Shown: positions 1-11,395 of the stretch, one piece after another
Layout: the number at the start of each line of letters is the position of its first letter
Numbering within the stretch: position 1 is the first letter of the stretch
The notes under the pieces: model-generated
Database searches by the model: none
Told to the model about the DNA's origin: nothing
Seen by the model: only the letters and a program-made list of their open reading frames with translations
Program-made: the position numbers and the translations under genes
Assembly (NCBI RefSeq): GCF_963678635.1
Contig: NC_087071.1
Coordinates: forward strand, 29,998,141-30,062,140
DNA length: 64,000 nucleotides
Reading direction: 5' to 3'
Source of the DNA: Symsagittifera roscoffensis
Taxonomy: Eukaryota; Xenacoelomorpha; Acoela; Convolutidae

Positions 1-416
1 TTACAAATGTTTCAAGGATCGCGAGCAGCAATCAACAGGATTTGATATTTTGAATGCCCTGGACGGCTTTGCGTCATCTAACGTAGACGCCGATCGCCTG
101 TTTTCTTGGGGTCGGCTCTCAAAAAATTACCTTTAAGGTCAGATGAGCCCGGCTACCCACTCGCGCAATGTATTTCTAAATAAATGTCAGCATTTGCTTT
201 GAATTTATTGTGTTATAAATAAAAATGTTCGACAAAAGGTTTTTTATTTCTGAGTCTATTTTAAGATACAAAACGATACTTTTCCCGATACTCTAAAGCT
301 ATTTTCAGAAAAAACGATACCGATACCACTTAAGCAGCAAAAACGATACCGATACCGATACTTCAAATTAGATGCCCGATACCGATACCGGAAGTTTGTC
401 GGTATCGAAGTCCCTG
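1..416 (+). mobile_element. 3' end of a hAT-superfamily DNA transposon
   Basis: The segment ends in GAAGTCCCTG at 407-416, so the outward reading is CAGGGACTTC, a hAT-like terminus. Just inside it lie clustered copies of CGATACCGATACC (about 322-390), which look like subterminal binding repeats. Upstream is a decayed hAT C-terminal coding segment. The 8 bases after the end (417-424, ATTCATAG) would be one copy of the target-site duplication, but the other end lies outside the window, so this cannot be confirmed. Confidence 0.65.
2..202 (+). pseudogene. hAT transposase C-terminal dimerisation region, broken
   Basis: One frame from position 2 reads an acidic stretch, then ASSNVDADRLFSWGRLSKN, the hallmark of the hAT C-terminal dimerisation domain (family pattern: S-x-x-x-E/D-R-x-F-S-x-x-G-R-x). 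A TAA at 134-136 interrupts it. The same frame then continues with a segment matching the family's next block (QMSP...RNVFLNK) up to TGA at 200-202. The N-terminal and catalytic parts lie left of the window. It is inactive as seen because of the internal stop. The domain call rests on motif recognition only. Confidence 0.55.
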
Positions 417-538
417 ATTCATAGACATTTCAATTATTGCTATGATAGAGGGACGGTTGAAGTAAATACCTGTAAAAACACCGCATTAAATACCTGTAAT
501 AACACCTGTAATGTAAAGTAGTAGTACGTAAAGCAAAT

Positions 539-757
539 CTAGAAATGCGAAAAAATTTCACGAAAGGAGCACCTCTCGACTGGAACAATCTGCCACAGGA
601 AACAGTGCAAAGCAAGACCATCGACGAATTCAAGTGGAAACTGGACAAACATTGGAAAGCGATTGGCATGGACGAATTCGAACGGAGATAGGAAAAAACA
701 TTTGGAATGACCACAAGAGGCACTGCCTAATGGTCATAAAAACTTGACTTGACTTAA
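539..757 (+). pseudogene. 3' end of a non-LTR retrotransposon (ORF2 C-terminus and tail)
   Basis: The frame 539-691 reads LEMRKNFTKGAPLDWNNLPQ and continues to a lysine/tryptophan-rich end (FKWKLDKHWK) with stop TAG at 689-691. This is the typical extreme C-terminus of CR1/L2/Jockey-like reverse-transcriptase proteins (R-x-x-F-x-x-R-x-x-x-x-W-N-x-L-P). A short 3' UTR follows and ends in the reiterated CTTGACTTGACTT (743-755), the kind of simple repeat many LINEs end with. The element is strongly 5'-truncated, since nothing resembling reverse transcriptase lies upstream. Confidence 0.6.
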
Positions 758-1155
758 ATGCTGGTATGGGCCCTATCCAGCTTGTGCACGACCGTACCTA
801 AACGGATGGGCCCCTTTTATAATTTACGTTTTTTATTTAAGCGTTTAAGTATTTTGTAAAATAATGCAGTTTTCTACTTTTGTATATTCTTTTTTAAATA
901 TAGTTTGAAAAAACGTTTTTTGTTTAAAAAAAAACGTCTGTTAATGAATATTATGCAATTTCCAAGGTTTTGAGTCCTCTCGAAGATGTTTTGTCGCGCA
1001 TATATTGATCTCTTTTAAGTCTTGATGCCCATGCATTAATTCACATCTCATTTCAAATTGATTCCGTGATTTTTAAAAGATGGATAATGCATGGGTGAAA
1101 AATATAATGGAGTTTATTTTATTCTTGATAATTCATTTTCTGTATCGCAAGTAGA
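758..1155. other. A+T-rich intergenic sequence, nothing recognised
   Basis: Apart from homopolymer T and A runs I see no open frame with family features, no RNA gene and no inverted repeat here. Confidence 0.5.
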
Positions 1156-1178
1156 GCGAAGCTCCGTTTCGCCTCTGT
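1156..1178 (+). repeat. SINE 3' tail hairpin (isolated copy)
   Basis: GCGAAGC-TCC-GTTTCGC followed by CTCTGT matches the conserved tail of the SINE family described at 34203-34498. The stem is complete if one G-U pair is allowed. No clear tRNA-like head is visible upstream, so this is a truncated copy. Confidence 0.5.
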
Positions 1179-1723
1179 CCGAAGAATAAATGCATGTTAG
1201 AAGTGTATTGGTTCGGAATTTCAGAATCATCAATATGATTCACAGTGAGTTCCTCTGGGATCGTGCTGTTCAAACCTCGTATATACCCTAGTGAAGATTC
1301 GAATTAAGGAGATTAATTTATTTAGTCTTCCTCGCCACCATACGTTTATGTATGTTCTATATCACGACTAGGCCAAACTGATATCACGACGAGGCCAAAC
1401 AAGTCTTTATATAAGTCAAATTTTCCTCTGAAAATTGACACTATCAGAGGAAACTCCAGATCAAGAAATATCAAAGAGAGCGGTCTTGTCGCAGAATTCG
1501 TTCCCGATTATCCGATGTTGAATCCGAACTGAATAGATAGACTAATGTTGATGACCACTTAAGTACGTAACTTATTCAACAACACACAACTCTTTAATAA
1601 CGTAGGTGCAGAACCAGTGCACTTTGGTCAAGGTTGTTTAAATATAATGCTAGATAAAACATAATGTTTTGATTTCAAGGCTTGTTGTCGGTTCCGGCCG
1701 GATGAAACGTGTCATAGGCTGGT

Positions 1724-1820
1724 TAGGGCCCGGCGGTTCGCCAAATTTCTCCGTCGGTCGGTTTCGGTTCGGTTTTTTCATTATATCTCGGTTTTCGGTT
1801 CGGTTAACCGCCGGGCCCTA
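1724..1820. mobile_element. 97-bp hAT-type MITE with perfect 15-bp terminal inverted repeats
   Basis: The element begins TAGGGCCCGGCGGTT and ends with its exact reverse complement AACCGCCGGGCCCTA. The interior is a G+C-rich CGGTTTCGGTTCGG-type sequence unlike the surroundings. The 8 bp on either side are AGGCTGGT and GTGCTGGT, sharing the last six, which fits an aged 8-bp target-site duplication as made by hAT transposases. It has no coding capacity. Confidence 0.7.
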
Positions 1821-2256
1821 GTGCTGGTATCCCAACTTTCTAAGTAGGAGTGCTAGTAGCCTTAAGCTGTATGGAAAAGTTTATTCTTATATTCAGGGAA
1901 CCCTGGTGTTGCTATATCCAGCTTGTGCCCAGCTGTAATTAGAATCCATAGGGCTCATAAGTAATTGTTAAGAAACGGAACGATAGCCTTTATTGTTTCG
2001 ATCCTTGAAAATGGATAGTAACTTAGTCTTCGTGTATGTTTCACTAGCGTTCTAAAAGTATGATAAGTATGCCAATATAGGAACTAGTTTTCTTGTTTGG
2101 TCCCTCAAAATGCTGTGGTGCCTAATAAAAACCGAGGTACAGTATGTGGCTAATTCTAACAGTAAGCATTTCTATTTCTCCATATTGATGTCGAAAGGGG
2201 CCTAGTTAGTCTAGCGGGTACGAATCCGGTTAACAACTGTTGAAGCAAACAAAGCA
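1821..2256. other. Non-coding left flank of the BEL element; possible tRNA-like segment near 2205-2235
   Basis: Mostly featureless. Around 2209-2219 the sequence TAGTCTAGCGG resembles a tRNA A box and is followed by GTACGAATCC, which loosely resembles a B box. A perfect B box (GGTTCAAATCC) lies just beyond the other end of the BEL element. Whether the element split one tRNA-like unit cannot be settled by eye. Confidence 0.3.
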
Positions 2257-2425
2257 TGTTTTAAATGGCAAGATAATCTGTTTACATGTAAACTCAATTA
2301 AAAATGCATGTTAATTTTCACATAATTGATTCATCTCATTTAGCCGTAATTTATAGAAATTAAATCATCATGAATTCAATTTTCATACGATCTAGTCGAT
2401 TTCCAGCTATCGCGAAGTATTTATT
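2257..2425 (+). repeat. 5' LTR of the BEL element
   Basis: Matches 7999-8166 along its whole length, from TGTTTTAAATGG to TATCGCGAAGT plus a few bases. The left boundary is sharp because similarity stops exactly at the TG. The right boundary is set by loss of similarity and the TGG of the presumed primer-binding site. Confidence 0.75.
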
Positions 2426-2465
2426 CTGGTCCGCCTCATAACCTAAGGAAACTAAGCACACTAGC

Positions 2466-5400
2466 TTGGCTGAGTCTACTACAGAAAGTCAAACTCCTTC
2501 AGCTATGGAGAAGCTTAAAGGAGCTCAAAGAAACTGTCTGCGAGTTTTGAAAGGGCTAATTTCTCAAGTCAGCGACCTTTATACTAGCCTCAATCGTAAC
2601 CAAGACAAGTTGAGCGATGAAACAACCAAGGCTGAGCATTGTTTGGCTAAATCCGCAACTGCTGATCACGAGTTGCTTGACTGACGGTATCACCGATGAT
2701 GCTGAGTACGATCAAGTATTCGATCACTGTCAAAAAACACAGAAGGCTGCTCGCCAAACTCTACAAGCCGCAAAGAGAACGATAGCCGCATCAAGTTAGC
2801 CTATCAACTCTGTTGCAACTACGCAGATTGGACCTACAAGGATCAAACCAAGATTGCCACTGATCAATCTGCCGAGCTTCAGTGGTGATTTCATTGCCTG
2901 GCTAAGCCTAATTGACCAATTTCAATCAATTGTCCATGACAATGACAAGCTGTCATCGATTCAGAAATTGATGTATCTCAAGAGTTGCTTAACATGCCAT
3001 GCTTCTAAGGCGATCATGAAAAGAGTCAGGTCTTAAGAGGTGGTTGAAGGATCGCATTCCAGATTCCATAAGCCAGAGCGTGAGCAGCAGATGTTCTTGA
3101 CAGAAAAGAACCGATCTAATAAGACTAACTTCTCTTTACCACAGTGCTAAGTTCAAACCTGCGAAGAGCGATATCCAAAATGGCAGTGTGCGAAATACAG
3201 ATCGATGACAACATCGGAAAGAAAGATTTCTGTGACCAGTAATAGGGTGTGCTTCAATTGTTTCTGCCAGCCGCAGCATCCAGCAATGTCCTTCAACATC
3301 ACTGTGCAAAACATGTCAAAAGAAGCATCATACAACTCTTTATGGCAAGTCTAGTCAGCCCAGTCCTCATCTTGCAGCGACAATAAATGGTCTTCAAATC
3401 AACCGAACTGGAACTATCACAGTTCTTCCAACGGCAAACGTCAAAGTTCGACCTCACAACGGTTGAGTTTATCTTTTGAGGGCGCTTGTTGACAATTGTG
3501 CTCAGACGAACGTCATACCCTACGGGCTATGCACCGGCTTGGCATCAAACCAACAGAAGCTCCAGATTGCATAAATGAATTGAACCAGAAGAACGCTATG
3601 TCTACCCATTATCGAGTGATTCAAAGTTTCTTGTGTGGTGCTGGAAAACATCACAGATCACGAGCGTCCAAACATATAAATCGCAGCCACAGACCTACGA
3701 AAGGGCAGCAACTACAACGTAACTGATCCAGCTCTCGACAAGCCCAACACAATTGGTCTCCTGCTTGGGCACTCTGTCTAGACACACATTGTGAAGTCAC
3801 GGAACGTCAAGGCAGGAACTCTACTGCTAACCGACACGATCCTTGCTGGGACAGTCTCAGATGTTGCTGATACCGAACACGCATTCACAGCACGAAGACA
3901 CGCGCCACGATATGAATAAACTACTTCCTTGACAGCCAGTCCACCACATTTGACAGATTCTGGAAAATTGAATCCCAACATTCATCCAACGAGCTTGAGT
4001 GTATCCGAAATTTCGATCAGACTACGACGTATGAATCAAACGGACGAGCTATGGTGAGATTGCCAATCACAAAATTACAGGGGATCTATGACGAAATCAA
4101 CTATGAGTAGTTGACCGATATTGGTCTTTCAGTACGAAGAGCGTAAAGCTTTGTGTACTGAGTGACCAATTCATTTCTAATAAAATTAAGCTACGACAGA
4201 ATCGTGAAGCGAAGGTCCAATATCTCGACTTCTTCTAAGAGATGATTGGCACTGGCCATATCAAAAAGGTACATGTGTCAGATCAGTTTCTGCCTGTCGG
4301 GAAGAACTTCATGCCTCTTCTGCAGTTTGGATGTCGGATTGAACAACTACAAAATGCAGAGCTGTTTTCAACAGATCAGCTCCAACTTCATATAGATGTC
4401 ATTGAACGATTGTTTACTGGTTGGTCGCAACCAGACCTCTTCAAGATCCTTTTCCGGTTCCGATTCTGAAAAATTGCACTATCTTGTGACATTACCAAGA
4501 TATACAGGCAGATAGAACTACACACCAAAGACAGAAATCTACATCAGCTATACTGGAGAAAAAAAGAAGAGGAATCAATTGAGAAAGACCGGATAAATTG
4601 TGGCATCTACGGTATAGCTTCAAGTAGCTATCTCACCATACGAGTCTTGTCAGGCACCGCCGACACAACAGATGATAAACAGACAAAGCTAGCAATTCGC
4701 GAGTCCCACGTGGACGACTGTATTGGTGGAGCCGATACTGAGGAACAAGCCATCAGAATGTGCCAGAGTCTCATAGTCCTTTTGGACAAAGCCTGCCTAC
4801 GCATTCGGAAGCGGGCAAGCGACAGCAAAGTTGTCATGAACGATATAACCGACAAACTGCATGGAAACAATTAGCAGAAAACTACCACAGCGTCAAAACT
4901 CATGGGCTCAATCGGCATCCAGTTTTTGATTGTTTCCAGTGCCGGTGCATGGATAAGTTGGATTGAGTGAAGCCTATAGGCATGCCTCAAGGCACCGCAA
5001 ACCTTATCATGCCCGCAAAAGTCTCGTGTTGATTCTGAAGCAAGTCCAGTTGTTGCCGAAAAGGTCAAAAATGTGGCCAATGTCAGCCCCCAGATGAGAA
5101 AGAGAGAGGAATCTCTGGAAACCAGGTCCTGGTGCTTTCGGACCCCATCAGATACCCGAAGATAGATTTTAAAAGGTCCCAAACAACACTGGTCAAATCA
5201 GAACGCTTGAAAATTACTCAAAAAGAAAACAGAGCAACCAAACCTTGACAGTTGCATTCATCATGATTGTCCCACTACGGCTACACATGAACCAGAATCA
5301 ATAAATAATGACTCAAATTTCGAGGTCGATTTAATTCAAGTGGCCAATTTTGACCGAAGTTATCCGACGGACAAAATCAAAAATCGAAAGCAAACCGACT

Positions 5401-7947
5401 ATCAGCACATTTCACTGGCTTGCCCCACTGACAGAAATCATCCAGCCGACTTCACAGTAGCCATAATCTGGTCAACTTCGGTGGACATTTTCAAAGCGAA
5501 AAATGCAGAAAAAAAACAGCCCCCCAAGAGTTTTGCCCAAATTCGCAGAACACAAATAGTAATCCACCCAGCATCCTCTGGTCAGCTAAATCCCGCTAAA
5601 AAGAGAAGAAAGTCACACGGAAATCCATGTACCTTGATCGAGAGCAGCTCGTTAGTTTTGCCCGAAAGCATTTGAGCACCTACAACCACTCGCCGGATGA
5701 TAGCCAGCAACTTATGACGTGTTTTGATACTCTTGGTTTAGTGACATCTGTAATGATAATGTCGAAGATTCTACTCCAAAAAACATCGGATAGGGATTTG
5801 GAATGGGATGATGATGTTGGTAGCACATACAGCGAATCAAATCCAACACTGGATGGATAGCTTGGGACTTTTGTCTTCCCTGGCTGTAGCTCGGTATTTT
5901 GGCCAAGGACAGCTTCCAGCAAGTCTATTTTCATCTCTTCTTGGATGCATCGGAGATGGCTTAAGGAGCAGCTATCTATGCCAGAACAACTTCAGACACA
6001 GGAATCCACACTTCATTGTTAGCCGCCAAGTCACGACTTGCACCAAGGAAGACAGTTTGCATGCCAAGACGAGCTTTGCTCAATGGTTCGGGGCTGTAAA
6101 CTCCTGAAATGTGTCTTGAAGTCAATTAAGACATTATAATTGTGGTAGATGTCAGTACCTGGAGTGATTCAACAATAGCACATGCTTGGATCAGATCAAC
6201 TCCAAACAGGTGTTCTACATTTGTGGCCAACCGTATTGCCAAAGTTCAACAGATGCTACCAGCAGCTTTGGTGGTCAGGGCCCTCTTGTATTTCATCACA
6301 ACCATTAATTCTCGAAGCAAATGAAGAGGAGAACGAGCTTAAATGGTCATTCGCGAAACCATCCTGCTCACCCAGGCAGCTGGCGGGGAGGAAGCCCTGC
6401 AAGCATAAACAAAACCAACAGGACGTAACGTCGGATAGACAAAAAGGTCTGAAAGTTCTTCGATTCAGAACGATGGGGATCTTTTGGTAAAGCTCTACGC
6501 CCTAGAATTTTAGTCGCAAAGTTTGCCCAACGCTGACGATCGTAATCAGCTTCGAAATTTGGTACTAAACCTTCTCGTAGGAGACGTTCAGGAGCAGCAT
6601 GTTGACGAAGAAAGTAATCACAAAGGACAAACTAATTGCCGGACATTTAACCTCCTTCAGCTATATCCATTCATAGAGAAAAATGGATTGCTAAAGTAAG
6701 TGGACGACTCGCAGCTGCTGATTGCCTGAACGAGAATGCAAAATTTTAGATGATCTTGCCTCCGAACACTCATTTTTCGAGAACTGTTATCTGCCATATT
6801 CACATTGTTGAACTACACTATGGACTGAATGGGGGCACTGTTGCTCACACTCGACAGAAGTTCTGGATCATACGCGAGATTACCCTAGTGAGAGAGTCAA
6901 CCCATCACCACCATTCTCCTATGTTGGTATTGACTTAGTCGGACCCATGTACTATAAGGAAGCCGATCAACTTCTCCTGTGTTACATAGTAGTTTTCATT
7001 TGCTTTTCTACTAAAGCAATCCACTTGGATATTTTAAAAGCCTTGGACACTAAAGAAAGCTTGAAGGTTATTAGAAGGTTCATTGCTTGACGAGGATGCC
7101 CCAAGCAGATCTTCTCCGATAATGGAACCAACTTATTCAAGTGAAGAGGCTTCTACAGGATAGACACAAGATAGACAACCTCATTGATCATGTTCGAGAC
7201 TTAGGTATCAATTGGACTACTATACCTGCAAGGGCTCCAAGTTTCGGCGGGCTATGGGAAGCTGATGTCGAATCAATGAAACTGCTCTATCACAAGACAA
7301 TAGGCAATGGATGAAAACTTAAATTTGTACAGTGTTATGTCAGATCGAAGCTATACTCAACTGAAGACCGATCACAACGATCTCGGATGATGCCAAAGAC
7401 ACTGTGCCACTCACTCCATCAATTCTGTTAAATGGTTTCAAGTCAAGTCAATTGCTCCTTGTTGCGGATTCTACCATTGATGAGCTTAATGAAGATGAAA
7501 AATGCCCGAGAAAACGATTCAACTACCTGCACAAAATAATTGCAGAAATGGATTTTTGAGCATTTAACAGAGCTATGCAACAACGCAATAAGAACCGTGT
7601 AGAAAAACAAAACAGATCTAGTATACATAACTGATGATGATGCCGGAAACGATAGTCTAGTGAGGGTAGTGCAATTCAAAACAGGGAATGGTAAGCTTAG
7701 TACTCGACCGATTTCAAGATTGCGGAAATTACCGATGAGAGATAAAATAATAAATTCTACAAACAAAGCAGATCAAAAACAAAGTTCGAAAACAATGGTC
7801 AGTCATCCAACTCCTCTTCCTCATCATTCTTCCAAACCCATCCTTCCGACATTTCTTATAACGATGTTTTCGATTCCTTTTTTCACCACAAGATCAGGGG
7901 CTGCATCAACCAACTCCAGCCGCCTGAGGACCACCCGAAACTCCTAA
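2466..7947 (+). pseudogene. BEL/Pao gag-pol remnant
   Basis: Degenerate polyprotein spread over several frames. A gag segment lies at 2466-2683 and a DUF1759-like segment at about 2854-3036 (LPSFSGDFIAWLSLIDQF). A protease-like stretch near 3474-3520 reads VDNCAQTN where the family has the active-site D-S/T-G. Reverse transcriptase at about 4600-4880 keeps HVDDCIGGADTEEQA, the BEL form of the YVDD box. RNase H lies at about 6142-6250 (TWSDSTIAHAWIRS). The integrase zinc-binding and core region lies at about 6750-7300 (RGCPKQIFSDNGTN after a frame break). The DUF5641-like tail runs from about 7636 to 7947. Many in-frame stops show it is dead. Domain names come from recognised motifs, not from a search. 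Confidence 0.8.
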
Positions 7948-7998
7948 TTCACCTCATCCACACCCGCCATCTTTTTTCATCTGAATTTCATCTCTATA

Positions 7999-8166
7999 TG
8001 TTTTAAATGGCGAGACAGTTTGTTCACATGTTAACTCAATTAAAAAAGCATATTAATTTCCCCATAATTTATTCATTTCATTTACCCGCAATTTATAATA
8101 ACAAAATCATCATTAATCCATTTTTCATACGATACAGTCGCTTTCCAGTTATCGCGAAGTGTTCAC
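7999..8166 (+). repeat. 3' LTR of the BEL element
   Basis: Begins TGTTTTAAATGG 52 bp after the stop of the DUF5641-like frame and is paired with 2257-2425. The same LTR recurs at 12679-12825 in the tandem copy, where it has lost about 22 bp. Confidence 0.75.
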
Positions 8167-8167
8167 T

Positions 8168-8215
8168 AACGCAAAGGCGTAGGTTCAAATCCCGTGCTGT
8201 GTCTTCCTTTTTTTT
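8168..8215 (+). repeat. tRNA-like segment (B box) just after the BEL 3' LTR
   Basis: GGTTCAAATCC at 8182-8192 is a perfect Pol III B box inside a tRNA T-arm-like context, followed by a run of eight T that could act as a Pol III terminator. No convincing A box precedes it, so it is a half tRNA or SINE-head remnant rather than a tRNA gene. Duplicated at about 12827-12875. Confidence 0.4.
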
Positions 8216-8999
8216 AGAAAATAAGCGGGATCAATCATCTAAACTAGTTTTGTCACGGGGCCAAACAAAGTAACTAGTACCCCAATATATTTGATAAGAT
8301 AAGGCTAAAGTGCAAAACTGCATACAAACCTGCATGCAATCTGAAATGAAAAATCTTTGTTAATGGTAATCCAGCATGTAGTTTATAGTCGCGCTTCCCA
8401 ATGATAATAGCTAATGAAACCAACTCGATTTGCAGCAATATGGAGAGAAAGAATGACCTCACTTTTTCTACTCCAATTGGAAACATAACAGGAAGAGTGA
8501 AACAGGCTAAAAATGGAAAAACGGTCTGTCAACTTCTGGGAATCCCCTATGTTCAAAGTCAACCGGTTGCTGAGAACAGATTTAGGAGATGTGACATATC
8601 GACGAAGCTGCCTGCAGATAGTTTTGAGGCTGTTTCATTCGGAAATGCTGCTATTCAAGTTAGTGTAAACAGTCAATAGTCTTTTCTCGAATAAGAGCAG
8701 CACCTTTTGAAAAGCTAATCTGATTAAAACTGCGTGTTTCTACCTTTGCGATTAGCAAAGGTATTGCATTGCAATGGGTAAACATTTTTGATAGAAACGT
8801 AATGGACACTTGTTCACAAGAAGGTGAAATTGCTTTGTATGATTCTTTCCCATTATAGCGCCTGGCAAGTGGTAGCCGTCCATGATGGTAAATCAGTGTG
8901 GAGGTGTAATGAAGTGTGGTTTTCGAAGAGATTGCAAATTTTATCGACCTTCTCTTAGGTCCAACAAATGAATTTTCGGAGCTCACCTTTTTGCCTCGA

Positions 9000-9335
9000 G
9001 TTCACAACTTTTAAAGCTTACTCACTTAAGAAGTCTAGGGTCTTCACATAAAGTTATGGCCCTAGGAAAAGTCAAATTTTCGGTTTTCTACTGTTTTTTT
9101 TTTGACAATTTCTTAAAAATTAGCCTCCCAGATCTAAAATTTTGGTTTCAGTTGAAATAATAGGCTGTGCGAAGTTTCCCTGCACCAGCGGCTACGCCCA
9201 ATTTTTTTTTCAACAAAAAACTTCAATGCTTTGGTTTCTTGTCCGTTTTTCACACCAACAAGCTAGTGAGCGTAGTTCATTAATATGAACCTACTTTTTT
9301 CCAGCTTAACTCTCAGAAGAAGTAAAAGTTCTCAC
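9000..9335. repeat. Family C repeat sequence in esterase intron 1
   Basis: Contains the recurring phrases 'AAGTTATGGCC', 'CTCCCAGATCTAAAATTTTGG' (divergent form) and 'GCGGCTACGCCCAATTTT', shared with the tandem blocks at 35470-36540 and 46580-47640. Family C also continues after the SINE (about 9510-9700). The duplicate lies at about 13660-13989. The rest of intron 1 shows nothing else. Confidence 0.55.
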
Positions 9336-9508
9336 ATGGTGAGAAGGACGTGAGACTCTCAATCTAGAGGTCGCTTGTTTGAATTCGTCGCTTAGCAAAA
9401 AGTTTTACGAGTTTGAGGTTTATTTCTACTTGTTATTTCACTTTATAGAGCTGATTTTTGGTAGATTTCTTGTTAATTTTTGCGAAGTACAGCTTTGCCT
9501 CTGCGTTG
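9336..9508 (+). repeat. tRNA-derived SINE in esterase intron 1 (copy 1)
   Basis: A tRNA-like head (GGTGAGAAGGACGTGAGACT, then GTTTGAATTC as B box) is followed by a T-rich body and the tail GCGAAGTACAGCTTTGC-CTCTG at 9482-9503. The tail stem is kept with two G-U pairs. Same family as 34203-34498, 43060-43231 and 47690-48004. Confidence 0.6.
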
Positions 9509-10799
9509 AAATTTTGTGACTTTTCTCGCGAACTACTCAGCCGAATCTGATATCAAGGGTTCAATCGAGGCAACAGGTTTAATTGAGGCCTTTGAAATTA
9601 CTTTTTTTTCAATCAGCATCAGTACAACCAAGTCAAAAGTTATCAAACAGGTACCTCCAGCTTTACCTGCCCCTAGTTTCAAATAGGCTCGGTTTTACGT
9701 AGTGGTTCCCATATGTTTTGTATTGTGAGTAAATTGCTGGCTGAGTGAATAGAAGAAAAAAAAACTTTTTTTTTTCAGAGGGCACCTTCACGCCAGCTCA
9801 GTAAATTCCACAATGTGAGGACTGTCTGACTATCAATATATGGACACCAAGTTATATACGGCAAAATGATCCCATTGTCGGAGCTAACCAAAAACTTCAC
9901 CCAGTTTTTCTGTTCATTCATGGGGGAGCTTTTCAGCAAGGAACAGTATCGGATGAGCCTTTCAACGGCACCAATTTATGTGCACACGAAGAAATAGTCG
10001 TAGTCACGTTTAATTACAGACTGGGAATTCTGGGGTTCCTGGATATTCCCGGAGTCGTAGAACCCAATTTGGGGATCCGAGATCAGGAAGTGGCCATCAA
10101 ATGGGTCGAGTGTTACATTCAGTACTTCGGAGGCGACTCTGAAAACATTACATTGTGGTAAGTTGAAGCAGCCAAAAGCTAGTCAATTTTTCAAGTTTCT
10201 TCCATTGTTATTTTAAGGTTAACTAAGCTATGGTAATCTTATTAAAGCTCACCTTGTAAATTGCAGCGCGGGTGCTATTCTTGAGAGAAAATTCTCAATT
10301 ATTTTCTGTTTCAGTGGATTCAGCGTTGGATCGGTTTCTGTGGCTTGCCATAGCTTGAATCCAAACAGTGACTTGAACTTCAATCGAGCAATTATGATGA
10401 GTGGAGGTAAAAATTGATCTACCATTTTTGAGAGTTTGTCATTCGTAGTGTATGAATGTGGTTATGGTCTAAGAAACATGCATGAGTTGTAAAGAGTTAT
10501 TCATACTTAAGTTTATTTTGAAGGTTGTTAGGGTTCTGAACGCGCAGTGACTTGAACCTTGGTTTTTACTTTTTCAAACTCCTTCTTTCTTAAGCGGAAC
10601 TGTGTTTTTTCTTAAGCGGAACTGCCTCTTTTGCCTTACAATTTTGTACACTTATTGGTTCCTTGAAGCAGATACATTCATATCGATTTAGTTGAAGGTC
10701 CTATTTTCGTTTTGGTTTCCTCTTACAAACTTAGCAGAATTTTGCCACACTCTATCAAAATCGTGTCGTCATTAATCAAATTTCAATTGCCGTTATTAA

Positions 10800-11290
10800 G
10801 AGTCGATGAACGTAGTTCAGACTTATATAGCTGCTGGCGATTTTTTTTCATTTTTCTTTCCAGGAAAAGTCTTTACTTTTCCAGGAAAGGAAAAAGTTTT
10901 TTTCGCGGCTCGACTTTTGATTGATTTCAAAGTTCATTTCATTTTCTTTGTTAAAATAAGGCAAACTCCACTATCGAGCAGCGAAAGTTAAGAAGTTGCG
11001 AAAAACGTGATAGACTTCTAGTTTCGAAAGTGGAAATTAATTATTGAGTTTTCCGGCGAAATAAAAATTTTATCTATTGTTCCAGTGTTTTTTCAAACTG
11101 GGTTAGTTTTACCAAAAATTTTTCAATCTAAAATTGTTGTAGAAAATCGATGAGCTTTAAATGAGATCTTTTTTCTTGGAAATTAAAAATCTATATATTT
11201 TTTTGAAAATCGAACAAAAAACAAGCCTTCATTTGTTTATTTGCTTTCATTGACTCTTTTCTGTCTGTTTGCTTTAAATTTTAATTTTTC
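10800..11290 (+). repeat. Dispersed repeat family B in esterase intron 3 (copy 1)
   Basis: A roughly 500-bp sequence running from 'GATGAACGTAGTTCAGACT' to the 'CATTGACTCTTTTCTGTCTG' block, with the hallmark CGTGATAGACTTCTAGTTTCGA in two overlapping parts. Related copies occur at 15440-15930, 18430-18760, 22540-22870, 28397-28790, 29608-29880, 36990-37450, 40180-40570 and 58620-58960. Short open frames inside it have no family features. Confidence 0.6.
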
Positions 11291-11395
11291 AAAATTAACT
11301 GCTTCAGCTGAATGAGCTCTGATCAAACTTCATTGACCGAAAAGGATACTGCCAACTATTTTGGCTTTAAATATAATATAAGTTGGCGTCAACTA

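Larger units (their letters stand above)
2257..8166 (+). mobile_element. BEL/Pao LTR retrotransposon, defective
   Basis: Two direct repeats of about 169 bp flank decayed gag-pol. The 5' copy is 2257-2425 and the 3' copy 7999-8166; both begin TGTTTTAAATGG. By eye they agree at roughly four positions in five, so the insertion is old. TGG at 2427-2429 right after the 5' repeat is where a tRNA primer-binding site would start. Between the repeats the order is gag, protease, reverse transcriptase, RNase H, integrase and a DUF5641-like tail, which is BEL/Pao order. Stops and frame changes throughout make it non-functional. No clear target-site duplication was found. Confidence 0.85.

Noticed and set aside
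3778-5182. Minus-strand frames inside the BEL element (for example 3778-3981 and 4871-5182)
   Set aside because: They are antisense to recognisable gag-pol blocks and show no features.
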